In this document: piece after piece, positions 34,143 to 41,692 of the stretch | Layout of the letters: every line of letters starts with the position of its first letter | How positions within the stretch are numbered: position 1 is the stretch's first letter | Assembly (NCBI RefSeq): GCF_000259235.1 | Contig: NC_017733.1 | Location: 496,001-560,000, forward strand | From: Helicobacter pylori_CU | GTDB taxonomy: Bacteria; Campylobacterota; Campylobacteria; Campylobacterales; Helicobacteraceae | DNA length: 64,000 nt | Reading direction: 5' to 3' | The notes under the pieces: generated by a model | Databases searched by the model: none | What the model saw: the letters and a program-made list of their open reading frames with translations, nothing else | What the model was told of the DNA's origin: nothing | Position numbers and translations under genes: made by a program

Positions 34143-35147
34143 GTGCGATCGTTTGGGAATTACATGCAAGAATGGCTTTATGGAGAAAAAGGGTATTACA
34201 GAAAGGTGCTAATCGGTCAAAAAGGGGATTTTTACACTTCGGTGTCTTTGAGCAAGTTTTTTGGGGGCGCTGTTGCGTTTTATATCATCAAGCTTTTAGA
34301 AGAAGAAAAATTATTTTTGCCTTTAAAAATTGTAGAAATTGGCTCTCATCATGGGCATTTTTTGAGCGATATAGCCAGTTTTTTAAACGCTTTGAGCGTG
34401 GGCGTAATGGAAAAATGCGCGTTTATCAGCTGCGAGCCTTTAAAGGAATTGCAAAAACTCCAACGAACTATTTTCAAGCAAGCCACGCAATTGGATTTGA
34501 TGATCTGCGATCTGAAAGATCTAGATTTCAAGGGACATGAAAGTGCGTTTGTTGTCTCTAATGAATTGTTTGACGCGTTCGCTTGCGAGATCATTAAAGA
34601 TAACAAAATGCTTTTTATTACCCATGATCATCAGGGCGTTTGGGGCAATATTGATGAACCCACTAAAGAACTTCTTAAAAATTTGGATTTAAAACAAGGG
34701 TGCGCGCCGTTATTTTTAGAGGCTTTTATTAAGGATTTGTTAGCAAAATTGAATGAGGCTTCTTCTTGGGTGTTTTTGAGCTTTGATTATGGCGATGAAA
34801 CAGAGAGAAAAGACATGCATTTAAGGGCTTTTAAAAACCACCAAGTATTAGATTTTAAGGATATTTTAAACAATCTGGCTTCTTTGTATCAGCAAAGCGA
34901 TTTGACCTATGATGTCAATTTTTCTCTGGTGCGCTTTTTGTTTGAAAAACACCACGCGCAATTTTCATTCTTTAAATCGCAGGCTAACGCTTTATTGGAT
35001 ATGGGGCTTATGGGATTGTTAGAAACATTTTCAAAGAGCGTGGGTTATGAAAGGTATTTAAAAGAAGCGGCTAAAATCAAGCCCCTAATTAGCCCTGGGG
35101 GTTTAGGGGAGCGTTTCAAAGCGTTAGAGTTCGTGAAAAAAAAATAA
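34143..35147 (+). CDS. MidA/NDUFAF7-family SAM-dependent methyltransferase
   Basis: A 334-residue member of the DUF185 (MidA) family: RSFGNYMQEWLYGEKGYYRK and GDFYTSVSLSKFFGGAVAFY at the N-terminus, SAM site KIVEIGSHHGHFLSDIA (~60-76), and FVVSNELFDAFACEI. The mitochondrial homolog methylates a complex I subunit arginine; whether the bacterial one does is unknown. The frame is open to TTG 34083, but the GTG at 34143 has AAGGA at 34133-34137 and matches the family's N-terminus, so I use it; an ATG at 34119 is possible. It is divergent from the hydrolase. Confidence 0.9.
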   Translation: MRSFGNYMQEWLYGEKGYYRKVLIGQKGDFYTSVSLSKFFGGAVAFYIIKLLEEEKLFLPLKIVEIGSHHGHFLSDIASFLNALSVGVMEKCAFISCEPLKELQKLQRTIFKQATQLDLMICDLKDLDFKGHESAFVVSNELFDAFACEIIKDNKMLFITHDHQGVWGNIDEPTKELLKNLDLKQGCAPLFLEAFIKDLLAKLNEASSWVFLSFDYGDETERKDMHLRAFKNHQVLDFKDILNNLASLYQQSDLTYDVNFSLVRFLFEKHHAQFSFFKSQANALLDMGLMGLLETFSKSVGYERYLKEAAKIKPLISPGGLGERFKALEFVKKK

Positions 35148-35225
35148 AATGTAAATTAAAAGCGTTTTTACAATCTAATAATAATTAATAATAATAATAA
35201 AGAGCTTGCGTATTTTTAAAGGGGG

Positions 35226-35324
35226 AAAGGTAAGAGCGTCAGGACATTTTAATGAAAAAGTTGATTAAAATGCTAAGTTATAGTAAAGAAGGAAGGAATA
35301 TAATACGCCTTTCGCTCTTACCTT
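35226..35324 (-). ncRNA. Probable small regulatory RNA, NikS (HPnc4160)-like
   Basis: A minus-strand RNA of about 99 nt is predicted from the -10 box TATAAT (complement of 35332-35337) to the end of an inverted repeat. Its 5' end AAGGTAAGAGCG (35324 down to 35313) is perfectly complementary to CGCTCTTACCTT near the 3' end (35238 down to 35227), so the ends pair in a closing stem. Immediately upstream is an 18-T tract. This is the layout described for NikS, a nickel-regulated H. pylori sRNA whose transcription varies with the length of a T-tract and which represses cagA, vacA and outer membrane genes. I recall NikS near this genome region, but identity is not verified here; the exact ends are estimated. 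Confidence 0.65.
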
Positions 35325-35331
35325 AAGCGGC

Positions 35332-35357
35332 ATTATACCAAAAAAAAAAAAAAAAAA
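35332..35357 (-). promoter_or_regulatory. Promoter of the sRNA with 18-T tract in the spacer
   Basis: On the minus strand T18 (35357-35340) is followed by GG and TATAAT (35337-35332), so the tract sits between any -35 and the -10 box. Slippage in the homopolymer would change spacing and promoter strength, a standard H. pylori mode of transcriptional phase variation. Confidence 0.75.
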
Positions 35358-35466
35358 GATGTTATTTGAGCTTTATTTTTAACATTCTGTTTTTCTTTTT
35401 TATAAAATGAAACACTTTTTGAGTTTATTTATTTATTTAATATTGGTGTTTAAAAGAAAGAATTGC

Positions 35467-35472
35467 TATAAT
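35467..35472 (+). promoter_or_regulatory. Extended -10 box for the small-protein/rsmD/fliL/acpS unit
   Basis: ATTGCTATAATTTG contains TATAAT with TG at the extended position, about 42 bases before the TTG start at 35514. Confidence 0.6.
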
Positions 35473-35513
35473 TTGAAATAATTTAAGCCTATTGATGGGA
35501 TAAAGGGGGTTTT

Positions 35514-35840
35514 TTGAAAATTTTTCTTTCTTGCAAGTCTTTGTTGATTCAAAGGAGTTTGGAATTTTATTTGAGCGATTGCCTCTCTCCTATGGGAGTT
35601 TGCGACTTTGTTTTAAGCGATGATGAAACGCTAGAAACCGATAAGCCCCTATGCTTTATAGAAGATCGTTTAAGAAAGCCTTTCACCAAACAAAGCGTGA
35701 AAGAAGATATCAAAAATTATTACCACGCTTTAAAAGAGAGCGAAAAACCTTGCGAAGAAATCAAAATTTCTAAAGAGCAAAAGATCCAGCAATTGCTAGA
35801 AGAATACACCCAAAAACTATGCCAGATCATCAGCCAGTAA
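35514..35840 (+). CDS. Uncharacterised 108-residue protein upstream of rsmD
   Basis: Starts at TTG with AAAGGGGG 8 bases upstream. Residues 1-60 look like a mixed alpha/beta piece (KIFLSCKSLLIQRSLEFYLS, DKPLCFIEDRLRKPFTKQSV), with a response-regulator-like flavour but no phospho-acceptor pattern I trust. The C-terminus is a charged helix (KEQKIQQLLEEYTQKLCQII). Its last codons overlap rsmD by 22 bases, so the two are coupled. Confidence 0.8.
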   Translation: MKIFLSCKSLLIQRSLEFYLSDCLSPMGVCDFVLSDDETLETDKPLCFIEDRLRKPFTKQSVKEDIKNYYHALKESEKPCEEIKISKEQKIQQLLEEYTQKLCQIISQ

Positions 35841-36421
35841 AAAAATTTAAGATTATTGGGGGGACTTGTAAGGGATTAGGCTTGAATTTGCCTAACGTTT
35901 CTAGCACGCGCCCCACGAAAGCGATCGTAAGAGAGTCGTTTTTTAACACCTTGCAAGCAGAAATTAGGGGGGCGCATTTTATAGAAGTGTTTTCAGGTAG
36001 CGCTTCTATGGGTTTAGAGGCTTTGAGTAGGGGGGCTAAAAGCGCGGTGTTTTTTGAGCAAAATAAAAGCGCTTATAAGACGCTCTTAGAAAATATTTCC
36101 CTCTTTAAAAACCGCTTGAAAAAGGAAATTGAAATCCAAACCTTTTTAGATGACGCTTTCAAGCTTTTGCCCACGCTGTGTTTAAAAAATGGCGTTTTGA
36201 ATATTCTTTATTTAGATCCTCCTTTTGAAACAAGCGGGTTTTTAGGGATTTATGAAAAATGTTTTCAAGCTTTAGAAAGGTTATTGAAACGCTTTGATCC
36301 AGAAAATCTTTTAGTGGCTTTTGAGCATGAAAACACGCATGAAATGCCTAAAAGTCTCGCAACTTTAGCTATAATCAAACAGAAAAAATTTGGGAAAACC
36401 ACTTTAACTTATTTTCAATAG
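35819..36421 (+). CDS. rsmD: 16S rRNA (guanine966-N2)-methyltransferase RsmD
   Basis: Methylates G966 of 16S rRNA. N-terminal KIIGGTCKGLGLNLPN and STRPTKAIVRESFFNTL are family marks, the SAM site is FIEVFSGSASMGLEALSRGA (~60-79), and the catalytic motif is YLDPPFE (~137-143). Length 200. It overlaps the preceding small gene by 22 bases and lies 8 bases before fliL. Confidence 0.93.
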   Translation: MPDHQPVKKFKIIGGTCKGLGLNLPNVSSTRPTKAIVRESFFNTLQAEIRGAHFIEVFSGSASMGLEALSRGAKSAVFFEQNKSAYKTLLENISLFKNRLKKEIEIQTFLDDAFKLLPTLCLKNGVLNILYLDPPFETSGFLGIYEKCFQALERLLKRFDPENLLVAFEHENTHEMPKSLATLAIIKQKKFGKTTLTYFQ

Positions 36422-36429
36422 GAATAGGC

Positions 36430-36981
36430 ATGGCAGAAGAACAAGAAAATACCGCGCAACAACCCCAAAAAAAAAGCAAAGCCCTTTTATTTGTCATCAT
36501 TGGAAGCGTGCTAGTGATGCTTTTATTGGTAGGGGTGATTATCATGCTGCTTATGGGGAATAAGGAAGAATCTAAAGAAAACGCTTCTAAAAACACCCAA
36601 GAAGTTCAAGCCAATCCTATGGCGAACAAGAATCAAGAGGCTAAAGAAGGCTCTAATATCCAGCAATATTTGGTGCTTGGGCCTTTGTATGCGATTGATG
36701 CGCCTTTTGCGGTGAATCTGGTCTCTCAAAATGGCAGACGCTACCTTAAGGCTTCTATTTCGTTAGAATTGAGTAATGAAAAGCTTTTGAATGAAGTCAA
36801 GGTTAAAGACACGGCGATTAAAGACACGATTATAGAAATTCTATCGTCTAAAAGCGTGGAAGAAGTGGTTACCAATAAGGGTAAAAACAAGCTTAAAGAC
36901 GAAATTAAGAGCCATTTGAATTCGTTTTTGATTGATGGCTTTATTAAAAATGTCTTTTTCACTGATTTTATCATCCAATAA
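36430..36981 (+). CDS. fliL: Flagellar basal body-associated protein FliL
   Basis: Single-pass inner membrane protein around the stator, 183 residues. Short cytosolic N-terminus with KKSK, one membrane helix LLFVIIGSVLVMLLLVGVIIMLL (about 19-41), a charged linker, then the periplasmic domain with LGPLYAIDAPFAVNLVSQNG and the C-terminal NVFFTDFIIQ. Positioned between rsmD and acpS, not in a flagellar operon, as known for Helicobacter. Confidence 0.93.
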   Translation: MAEEQENTAQQPQKKSKALLFVIIGSVLVMLLLVGVIIMLLMGNKEESKENASKNTQEVQANPMANKNQEAKEGSNIQQYLVLGPLYAIDAPFAVNLVSQNGRRYLKASISLELSNEKLLNEVKVKDTAIKDTIIEILSSKSVEEVVTNKGKNKLKDEIKSHLNSFLIDGFIKNVFFTDFIIQ

Positions 36982-36987
36982 TTTTAA

Positions 36988-37344
36988 ATGATTGGCATAG
37001 ATATTGTCTCTATTGCTAGGGTAGAAAAGTGCGTGAAACGCTTTAAAATGAGGTTTTTAGAGCGTTTTTTATCCCCAAGTGAGATTGTTTTATGTAAGGA
37101 TAAATTTAGCAGTATCGCCGGGTTTTTCGCGCTTAAAGAGGCTTGCTCTAAAGCCCTTCAAGTGGGTATTGGTAAGGAATTGAGTTTTTTAGATATACGA
37201 ATCTCTAAAAGCCCTAAAAACGCCCCCTTAATCACCCTTTCTAAAGAAAAAATGGATTATTTTAACATCCAAAGCTTGAGCGCGAGCATCAGCCATGACG
37301 CTGGTTTTGCGATAGCGGTTGTGATGGTTTCTTCGTTCAATTGA
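36988..37344 (+). CDS. acpS: Holo-[acyl-carrier-protein] synthase
   Basis: Transfers 4'-phosphopantetheine to acyl carrier protein. GIDIVSIARVEKCVKRF (3-19) with the metal-binding Asp, FALKEACSKALQVGIG (~45-60) with the second ligand Glu, and SISHDAGFAIAVVM near the end. Length 118 is normal. It starts 6 bases after fliL. Confidence 0.95.
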   Translation: MIGIDIVSIARVEKCVKRFKMRFLERFLSPSEIVLCKDKFSSIAGFFALKEACSKALQVGIGKELSFLDIRISKSPKNAPLITLSKEKMDYFNIQSLSASISHDAGFAIAVVMVSSFN

Positions 37345-37493
37345 TAAATAACGCATTCTAAAACCCCATAACATTCTGTTTTAAAAAACGCTTAGTGGCT
37401 GTTTGCAAAAAAAATAAAAAACGCAAAAAACCTTTTTCAAATCGTTTTGATAACAAATTCTAAATAAATAAAATCAAACTTCAAAATTTAAGC

Positions 37494-37519
37494 TAATTAT
37501 TAAGAATTATTTTTATAAT
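37494..37519 (+). promoter_or_regulatory. fecA promoter with an overlapping palindromic (Fur-like) operator
   Basis: TATAAT at 37514-37519 gives a start near 37526. Directly upstream the 16-base imperfect palindrome TAATTATTAAGAATTA (37494-37509) occupies the -35/spacer region. Its AT-only alternating composition is like H. pylori Fur sites (TAATAATnATTATTA), and fecA genes are known iron-repressed targets; Fur binding is inferred. Confidence 0.5.
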
Positions 37520-37556
37520 ATGCATCGGTTTGAATTAAATAAGAAAGGTTATCATA

Positions 37557-39935
37557 ATGAATGGTTATTTGAGGGTAAAAACCCCGTATTTTTTAGCGTT
37601 GGGTGCTTTGACTTTTTGGACTTTTAATTCTTTTATGAGCGCGAAAGATAAGCACCATTTTTTAAAAAAAGTTACAACCACCGAGCAAAAATTCAGTTCT
37701 AGCGCGCCGCTTTCATGGCAAAGCGAAGAGGTGCGCAATTCCACAAGCTCTCGCACGGTGATTTCCAACAAGGAACTCAAAAAAACGGGGAATTTGAATA
37801 TTGAAAACGCCTTGCAAAACGTGCCTGGGATTCAAATCAGAGACGCTACAGGCACAGGCGTGCTGCCTAAAATTTCGGTGCGCGGTTTTGGTGGGGGCGG
37901 TAACGGGCATAGCAATACGGGCATGATTTTAGTCAATGGTATCCCCATTTATGGCGCGCCGTATTCCAATATTGAACTGGCGATTTTCCCTGTAACTTTC
38001 CAGTCAGTGGATAGGATTGATGTGATTAAGGGGGGAACGAGCGTTCAATACGGCCCTAACACTTTTGGAGGCGTGGTGAATGTCATCACTAAAGAAATCC
38101 CTAAAGAGTGGGAAAATCAAGCGGCTGAAAGGATCACTTTTTGGGGGCGATCCTCTAATGGGAATTTTGTCGATCCCGAGGAAAAAGGCAAGCCTTTAGC
38201 CCAAACTTTAGGAAACCAAATGCTGTTTAACACTTATGGGCGAACGGCTGGGATGCTAGGCAAACATATAGGCATTAGCGCTCAAGGCAATTGGATTAAT
38301 GGGCAAGGTTTTAGGCAAAACAGCCCTACAAAGGTGCAAAACTACTTGTTGGATGCGGTTTATAAGATTAATGCGACCAATACTTTTAAAGCTTATTACC
38401 AGTATTATCAATACAATTCTTACCATCCAGGCACTTTGAGCGCGCAAGATTACGCCTATAACCGCTTCATCAACGAACGCCCTGACAATCAAGATGGAGG
38501 GCGAGCCAAGCGCTTTGGGATTGTGTATCAAAATTATTTTGGCGACCCGGATAGGAAAGTGGGGGGCGATTTTAAATTCACTTATTTCACGCATGACATG
38601 AGTAGGGATTTTGGGTTTTCTAACCAATACCAAAGCGTGTATATGAGCAGTCAAAACAAGATCTTACCCTTTAAAGGAAAGGGAGAAATTAGCGCGAAAA
38701 ACCCTAATTGCGGTTTGTATTCTTATAGCGACACGAACAGCCCTTGTTGGCAATTTTTTGACAATATCCGCCGCTTCGTGGTGAATGCCTTTGAGCCAAA
38801 ACTCAATCTTATAATCAATACCGGTAAAGTCAAACAAACTTTTAATATGGGAATGCGCTTTTTAACTGAAGATTTATACCGCCGATCCACCACCAGGAAA
38901 AACCCTAGCGTGCCTAATAATGGGAGTGGTTTTGATGCAGGAACTTCACTCAATAATTTCAACAATTATACCGCTGTGTATGTCAGCGATGAAATCAATT
39001 TCAATGACGGCATGCTAACGATCACGCCGGGCTTGAGATACACTTTTTTAAATTATGAAAAAAAAGACGCTCCCCCTTTTAAAGAAGGTCAAACAGGAAA
39101 AACCATTAAAGATCGTTATAACCAATGGAATCCAGCGCTGAATGTCGGCTATAAACCCATTAGGGATTGGTTGTTTTATTTCAATTACCAAAGAAGCTAC
39201 ATCCCGCCCCAATTCAGCAATATCGGTAATTTTGTAGGCACAAGCACGGATTATTTTCAAATCTTTAATGTCATGGAAGGCGGCTCAAGATATTATTTCA
39301 ACAATCAAGTGAGTTTTAACGCGAATTATTTTGTGATTTTTGCGAATAACTATTTTACTGGGCGCTATGGGGATAATAAAGAGCCGGTCAATGCGAGATC
39401 GCAAGGAGTGGAGCTAGAACTCTACTACACGCCTATTAGAGGGCTTAATTTCCATGCGGCTTACACTTTCATAGACGCTAATATCACCAGCCACACAATG
39501 GTTACTAACCCTGCTAATCCTAAAGGGCCTAAAAAAGATATTTTTGGCAAAAAACTCCCTTTTGTCAGCCCACACCAATTCATTTTAGACGCGAGTTACA
39601 CTTACGCCAAAACTACGATTGGGTTGAGCTCTTTCTTTTATAGCCGCGCTTATACAGATGTGTTAAACACCGTGCCTTTCATTCAATACGCGCCCACGAT
39701 TAAAAATGGGGCTATCACTACCAAAACAGCGGGCATGACACCGTGGTATTGGGTGTGGAATTTGCAAATTTCTACCACTTTGTGGGAACGCAAAAATCAA
39801 AGCGTTAGTGCGAGCTTGCAAATCAATAACATTTTTAACATGAAATATTGGTTTAGCGGGATAGGTACTAGCCCTAATGGGAAAGAAGCCGCGCCTCCCA
39901 GAAGCATAACAGCGTATGTGAGCTATAATTTTTAA
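37557..39935 (+). CDS. fecA: TonB-dependent outer membrane receptor (FecA-type, ferric iron chelate)
   Basis: A 792-residue TonB-dependent transporter. The signal peptide is followed by the plug: ISNKELKKTGNLNIENALQN, VPGIQIRD, ISVRGFGGGGNG, ILVNGIPIYGAP, VDRIDVIKGGTSVQYGPNTF and GGVVNVITKE. The 22-strand barrel follows and ends SITAYVSYNF with a terminal Phe. It lacks the N-terminal signalling domain used for FecI/FecR control. H. pylori has several fecA paralogs; this position corresponds to the one called fecA2 by recollection. The substrate (ferric dicitrate or another chelate) is inferred. Confidence 0.9.
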   Translation: MNGYLRVKTPYFLALGALTFWTFNSFMSAKDKHHFLKKVTTTEQKFSSSAPLSWQSEEVRNSTSSRTVISNKELKKTGNLNIENALQNVPGIQIRDATGTGVLPKISVRGFGGGGNGHSNTGMILVNGIPIYGAPYSNIELAIFPVTFQSVDRIDVIKGGTSVQYGPNTFGGVVNVITKEIPKEWENQAAERITFWGRSSNGNFVDPEEKGKPLAQTLGNQMLFNTYGRTAGMLGKHIGISAQGNWINGQGFRQNSPTKVQNYLLDAVYKINATNTFKAYYQYYQYNSYHPGTLSAQDYAYNRFINERPDNQDGGRAKRFGIVYQNYFGDPDRKVGGDFKFTYFTHDMSRDFGFSNQYQSVYMSSQNKILPFKGKGEISAKNPNCGLYSYSDTNSPCWQFFDNIRRFVVNAFEPKLNLIINTGKVKQTFNMGMRFLTEDLYRRSTTRKNPSVPNNGSGFDAGTSLNNFNNYTAVYVSDEINFNDGMLTITPGLRYTFLNYEKKDAPPFKEGQTGKTIKDRYNQWNPALNVGYKPIRDWLFYFNYQRSYIPPQFSNIGNFVGTSTDYFQIFNVMEGGSRYYFNNQVSFNANYFVIFANNYFTGRYGDNKEPVNARSQGVELELYYTPIRGLNFHAAYTFIDANITSHTMVTNPANPKGPKKDIFGKKLPFVSPHQFILDASYTYAKTTIGLSSFFYSRAYTDVLNTVPFIQYAPTIKNGAITTKTAGMTPWYWVWNLQISTTLWERKNQSVSASLQINNIFNMKYWFSGIGTSPNGKEAAPPRSITAYVSYNF

Positions 39936-39945
39936 GGTTTGATCT

Positions 39946-40566
39946 TTAGGGCTGTAGTTGCTTAAGCAGTTGGGTATAAAAAACAACCCTTTGTTTTAAA
40001 TGATCTCTTAGAGTGCGGTAATTAGGGCAAAAGGTTTTTACGCAACGCCAGAAATTTTTGGAATGGTTTTTGTGGATCGTGTGGGCGAGCTCATGGATGA
40101 TGACATAATCAATCGCTTCTTTTTGGGCGCAAACCAATAAAAGGGCGAAACTCAAGCGGTTATGATAAGAGCAGCTCCCTAAAACTTTAGCGTTATTTCT
40201 AATGCTGAAATGGGTGTATGAAGTTTGCATTTTTTGAGCGATTAAGGGGAGTTTTCGCTCCAAATAAGTTTTTAAGATTTTTTTAAGCTCTGTTAGGGTG
40301 TAATCGTTGGCGTTTTTAACCTCATCAAAGATGAGGATTTTGTTTTTATATTTTTCTAGGTTAGTGTGCAAGAGCGAGTGTTTTTCTTGCATGCTTAAAA
40401 AGGTTTTTTTTAGCCAAGATTCTTGTTCTTTTAAAAAAGCACTCGCCCTAGCTTGAGGGCAAGAATCAGGCATTTTTAGAATCACTTCTAAAGAAGGCGT
40501 GATATTCAAGCTCAGGGTTTTGATTTTTTTACTTTTTTGAATGGTAATAGGAATATCATCTAACAT
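39946..40566 (-). CDS. YgjP-type (M48/WLM-like) zinc metallopeptidase
   Basis: A 206-residue protein of the YgjP/DUF45 family. The zinc motif is HELAHTIHKNHSKNFW (HExxH plus a downstream His, ~154-169). The N-terminal part has a hydrophobic SLNITPSLEVILKMP strand pattern typical of YgjP, with YNRLSFALLLVC-like strand before the active helix (residues CSYHNRLSFALLLV). Function is unproven. It is convergent with fecA, separated by 10 bases. Confidence 0.88.
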   Translation of the reverse strand: MLDDIPITIQKSKKIKTLSLNITPSLEVILKMPDSCPQARASAFLKEQESWLKKTFLSMQEKHSLLHTNLEKYKNKILIFDEVKNANDYTLTELKKILKTYLERKLPLIAQKMQTSYTHFSIRNNAKVLGSCSYHNRLSFALLLVCAQKEAIDYVIIHELAHTIHKNHSKNFWRCVKTFCPNYRTLRDHLKQRVVFYTQLLKQLQP

Positions 40567-40647
40567 GATGCGTATTTTACTAAAATTTGCGCTAGAATGT
40601 AAGTCTGTTTAATATTGATTTTATTTGTATTAAGAATTAAGGCTAAC

Positions 40648-41499
40648 ATGCGTGTTTTTATTATTCATTTAAGCCCCAAAACCTGTCAAAATTTTTCTTT
40701 AAAAGAAACTCATATAACCCCCCTTTTAGAGAGCCTTAAACTTCAAGGGATCTCTTATGAAATCTTTGATGCGATCTATTCTAAAATCTCTCCCACTCAA
40801 TTACACCCCTTGATTTTAGAGCATTTGCACCCTTCTTTTATAATTGAAGATTTATTGGCTTTTTGTAAAGATAAAAAACACCCCCCTTGCACGTTCAAAA
40901 ATTTCTTTTACGCGCTCAAGCATTGCGGGAAGAGGATGGGGTTTGGGGAGCTTGGGTGCTATGCGAGCCATTATTCATTGTGGCAAAAATGCATAGAACT
41001 CAATGAAGCGATCTGTATTTTAGAAGATGATATTGTTTTAAAAGAGCGTTTTAAAGAGAGCCTAGAGTTTTGTGATAAACACATCAACGAATTAGGCTAT
41101 ATCCGTTTGATGCATTTAGAAGAAAATGTGGCTAAACAAAAAACTCCCGTTAAAGGGGTTTCTCAAATCTTAAATTTTAAAGATGGCATTGGCACTCAAG
41201 GGTATGTTTTAGCCCCCAAAGCCGCGCAAAAATTATTGAAATACAGCGCGAAAGAATGGGTGATGCCCATAGATTGCGTGATGGATAGGCATTATTGGCA
41301 TGGGGTCAAAAACTATGTGTTAGAAGAATTTGCGATTGCTTGCGATGAGATGAACGCTCAAAACTCCAACACAGAAAAACAAAGGCCTAAAAAATTACCT
41401 TTAAGCATTAGGATTGGCCGTTTTTTGCATAAAAGTGCGGTTAAAATCTTGGATAAAGTTTTTAGGTATAGCCCAAAATTAATCATTAGAAAAAACTAA
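40648..41499 (+). CDS. GT25 family glycosyltransferase (paralog of the gene at 21663)
   Basis: A 283-residue family 25 glycosyltransferase likely acting on LPS. MRVFIIHLSPKTCQNFSL opens the fold, GELGCYASHYSLWQKCIELN (~108-127) and ILEDD (~131-135) match the paralog exactly, then GTQGYVLAPKAA. The C-terminal end is basic (KLIIRKN), suggesting peripheral membrane attachment. The frame is open to 40615, but ATG 40648 follows TTAAGG and matches the paralog's start. The sugar donor and acceptor cannot be told. Confidence 0.9.
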   Translation: MRVFIIHLSPKTCQNFSLKETHITPLLESLKLQGISYEIFDAIYSKISPTQLHPLILEHLHPSFIIEDLLAFCKDKKHPPCTFKNFFYALKHCGKRMGFGELGCYASHYSLWQKCIELNEAICILEDDIVLKERFKESLEFCDKHINELGYIRLMHLEENVAKQKTPVKGVSQILNFKDGIGTQGYVLAPKAAQKLLKYSAKEWVMPIDCVMDRHYWHGVKNYVLEEFAIACDEMNAQNSNTEKQRPKKLPLSIRIGRFLHKSAVKILDKVFRYSPKLIIRKN

Positions 41500-41615
41500 T
41501 CATTAGGCTTTGCAAACATTAGAATAAGTCTTTGAGCATTTCTTGCATGATAGGGGAAGTTTCATTCAATTGATTTAAAGATTTTAGCGATTTGTATCTA
41601 AATAAAACAATAAAG

Positions 41616-41643
41616 TAATAATCGTTATTAAACATGCTATATT
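41616..41643 (+). promoter_or_regulatory. ribBA promoter with Fur-box-like palindrome
   Basis: TAATAATCGTTATTA (41616-41630) has perfect 6-base arms TAATAA/TTATTA and differs from the H. pylori Fur consensus TAATAATnATTATTA only at the base after the centre. The extended -10 box TGCTATATT (41635-41643) lies 5 bases on. A Fur dimer here would block polymerase. Iron/Fur control of ribBA in H. pylori is published as I recall. Confidence 0.65.
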
Positions 41644-41692
41644 TCTTTTTTCTATAAAACTAAATATTATTGAATAAAACTAGGGAGTTAGA

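Larger units (their letters stand above)
35148..35513. other. 366-base gap holding an sRNA locus and an A-tract
   Basis: From left: a run of AAT units (about 35178-35200, AATAATAATTAATAATAATA), the probable NikS-like sRNA on the minus strand (35226-35324), its -10 box and an 18-A tract (35340-35357), then an AT-rich part with the extended -10 box TGCTATAAT (35464-35472) that leads the plus-strand genes. No protein frame is credible. Confidence 0.65.

Noticed and set aside
38256..38654. 132-codon antisense frame in fecA
   Set aside because: Caused by the codon bias of fecA on the other strand; composition is not protein-like for this species.
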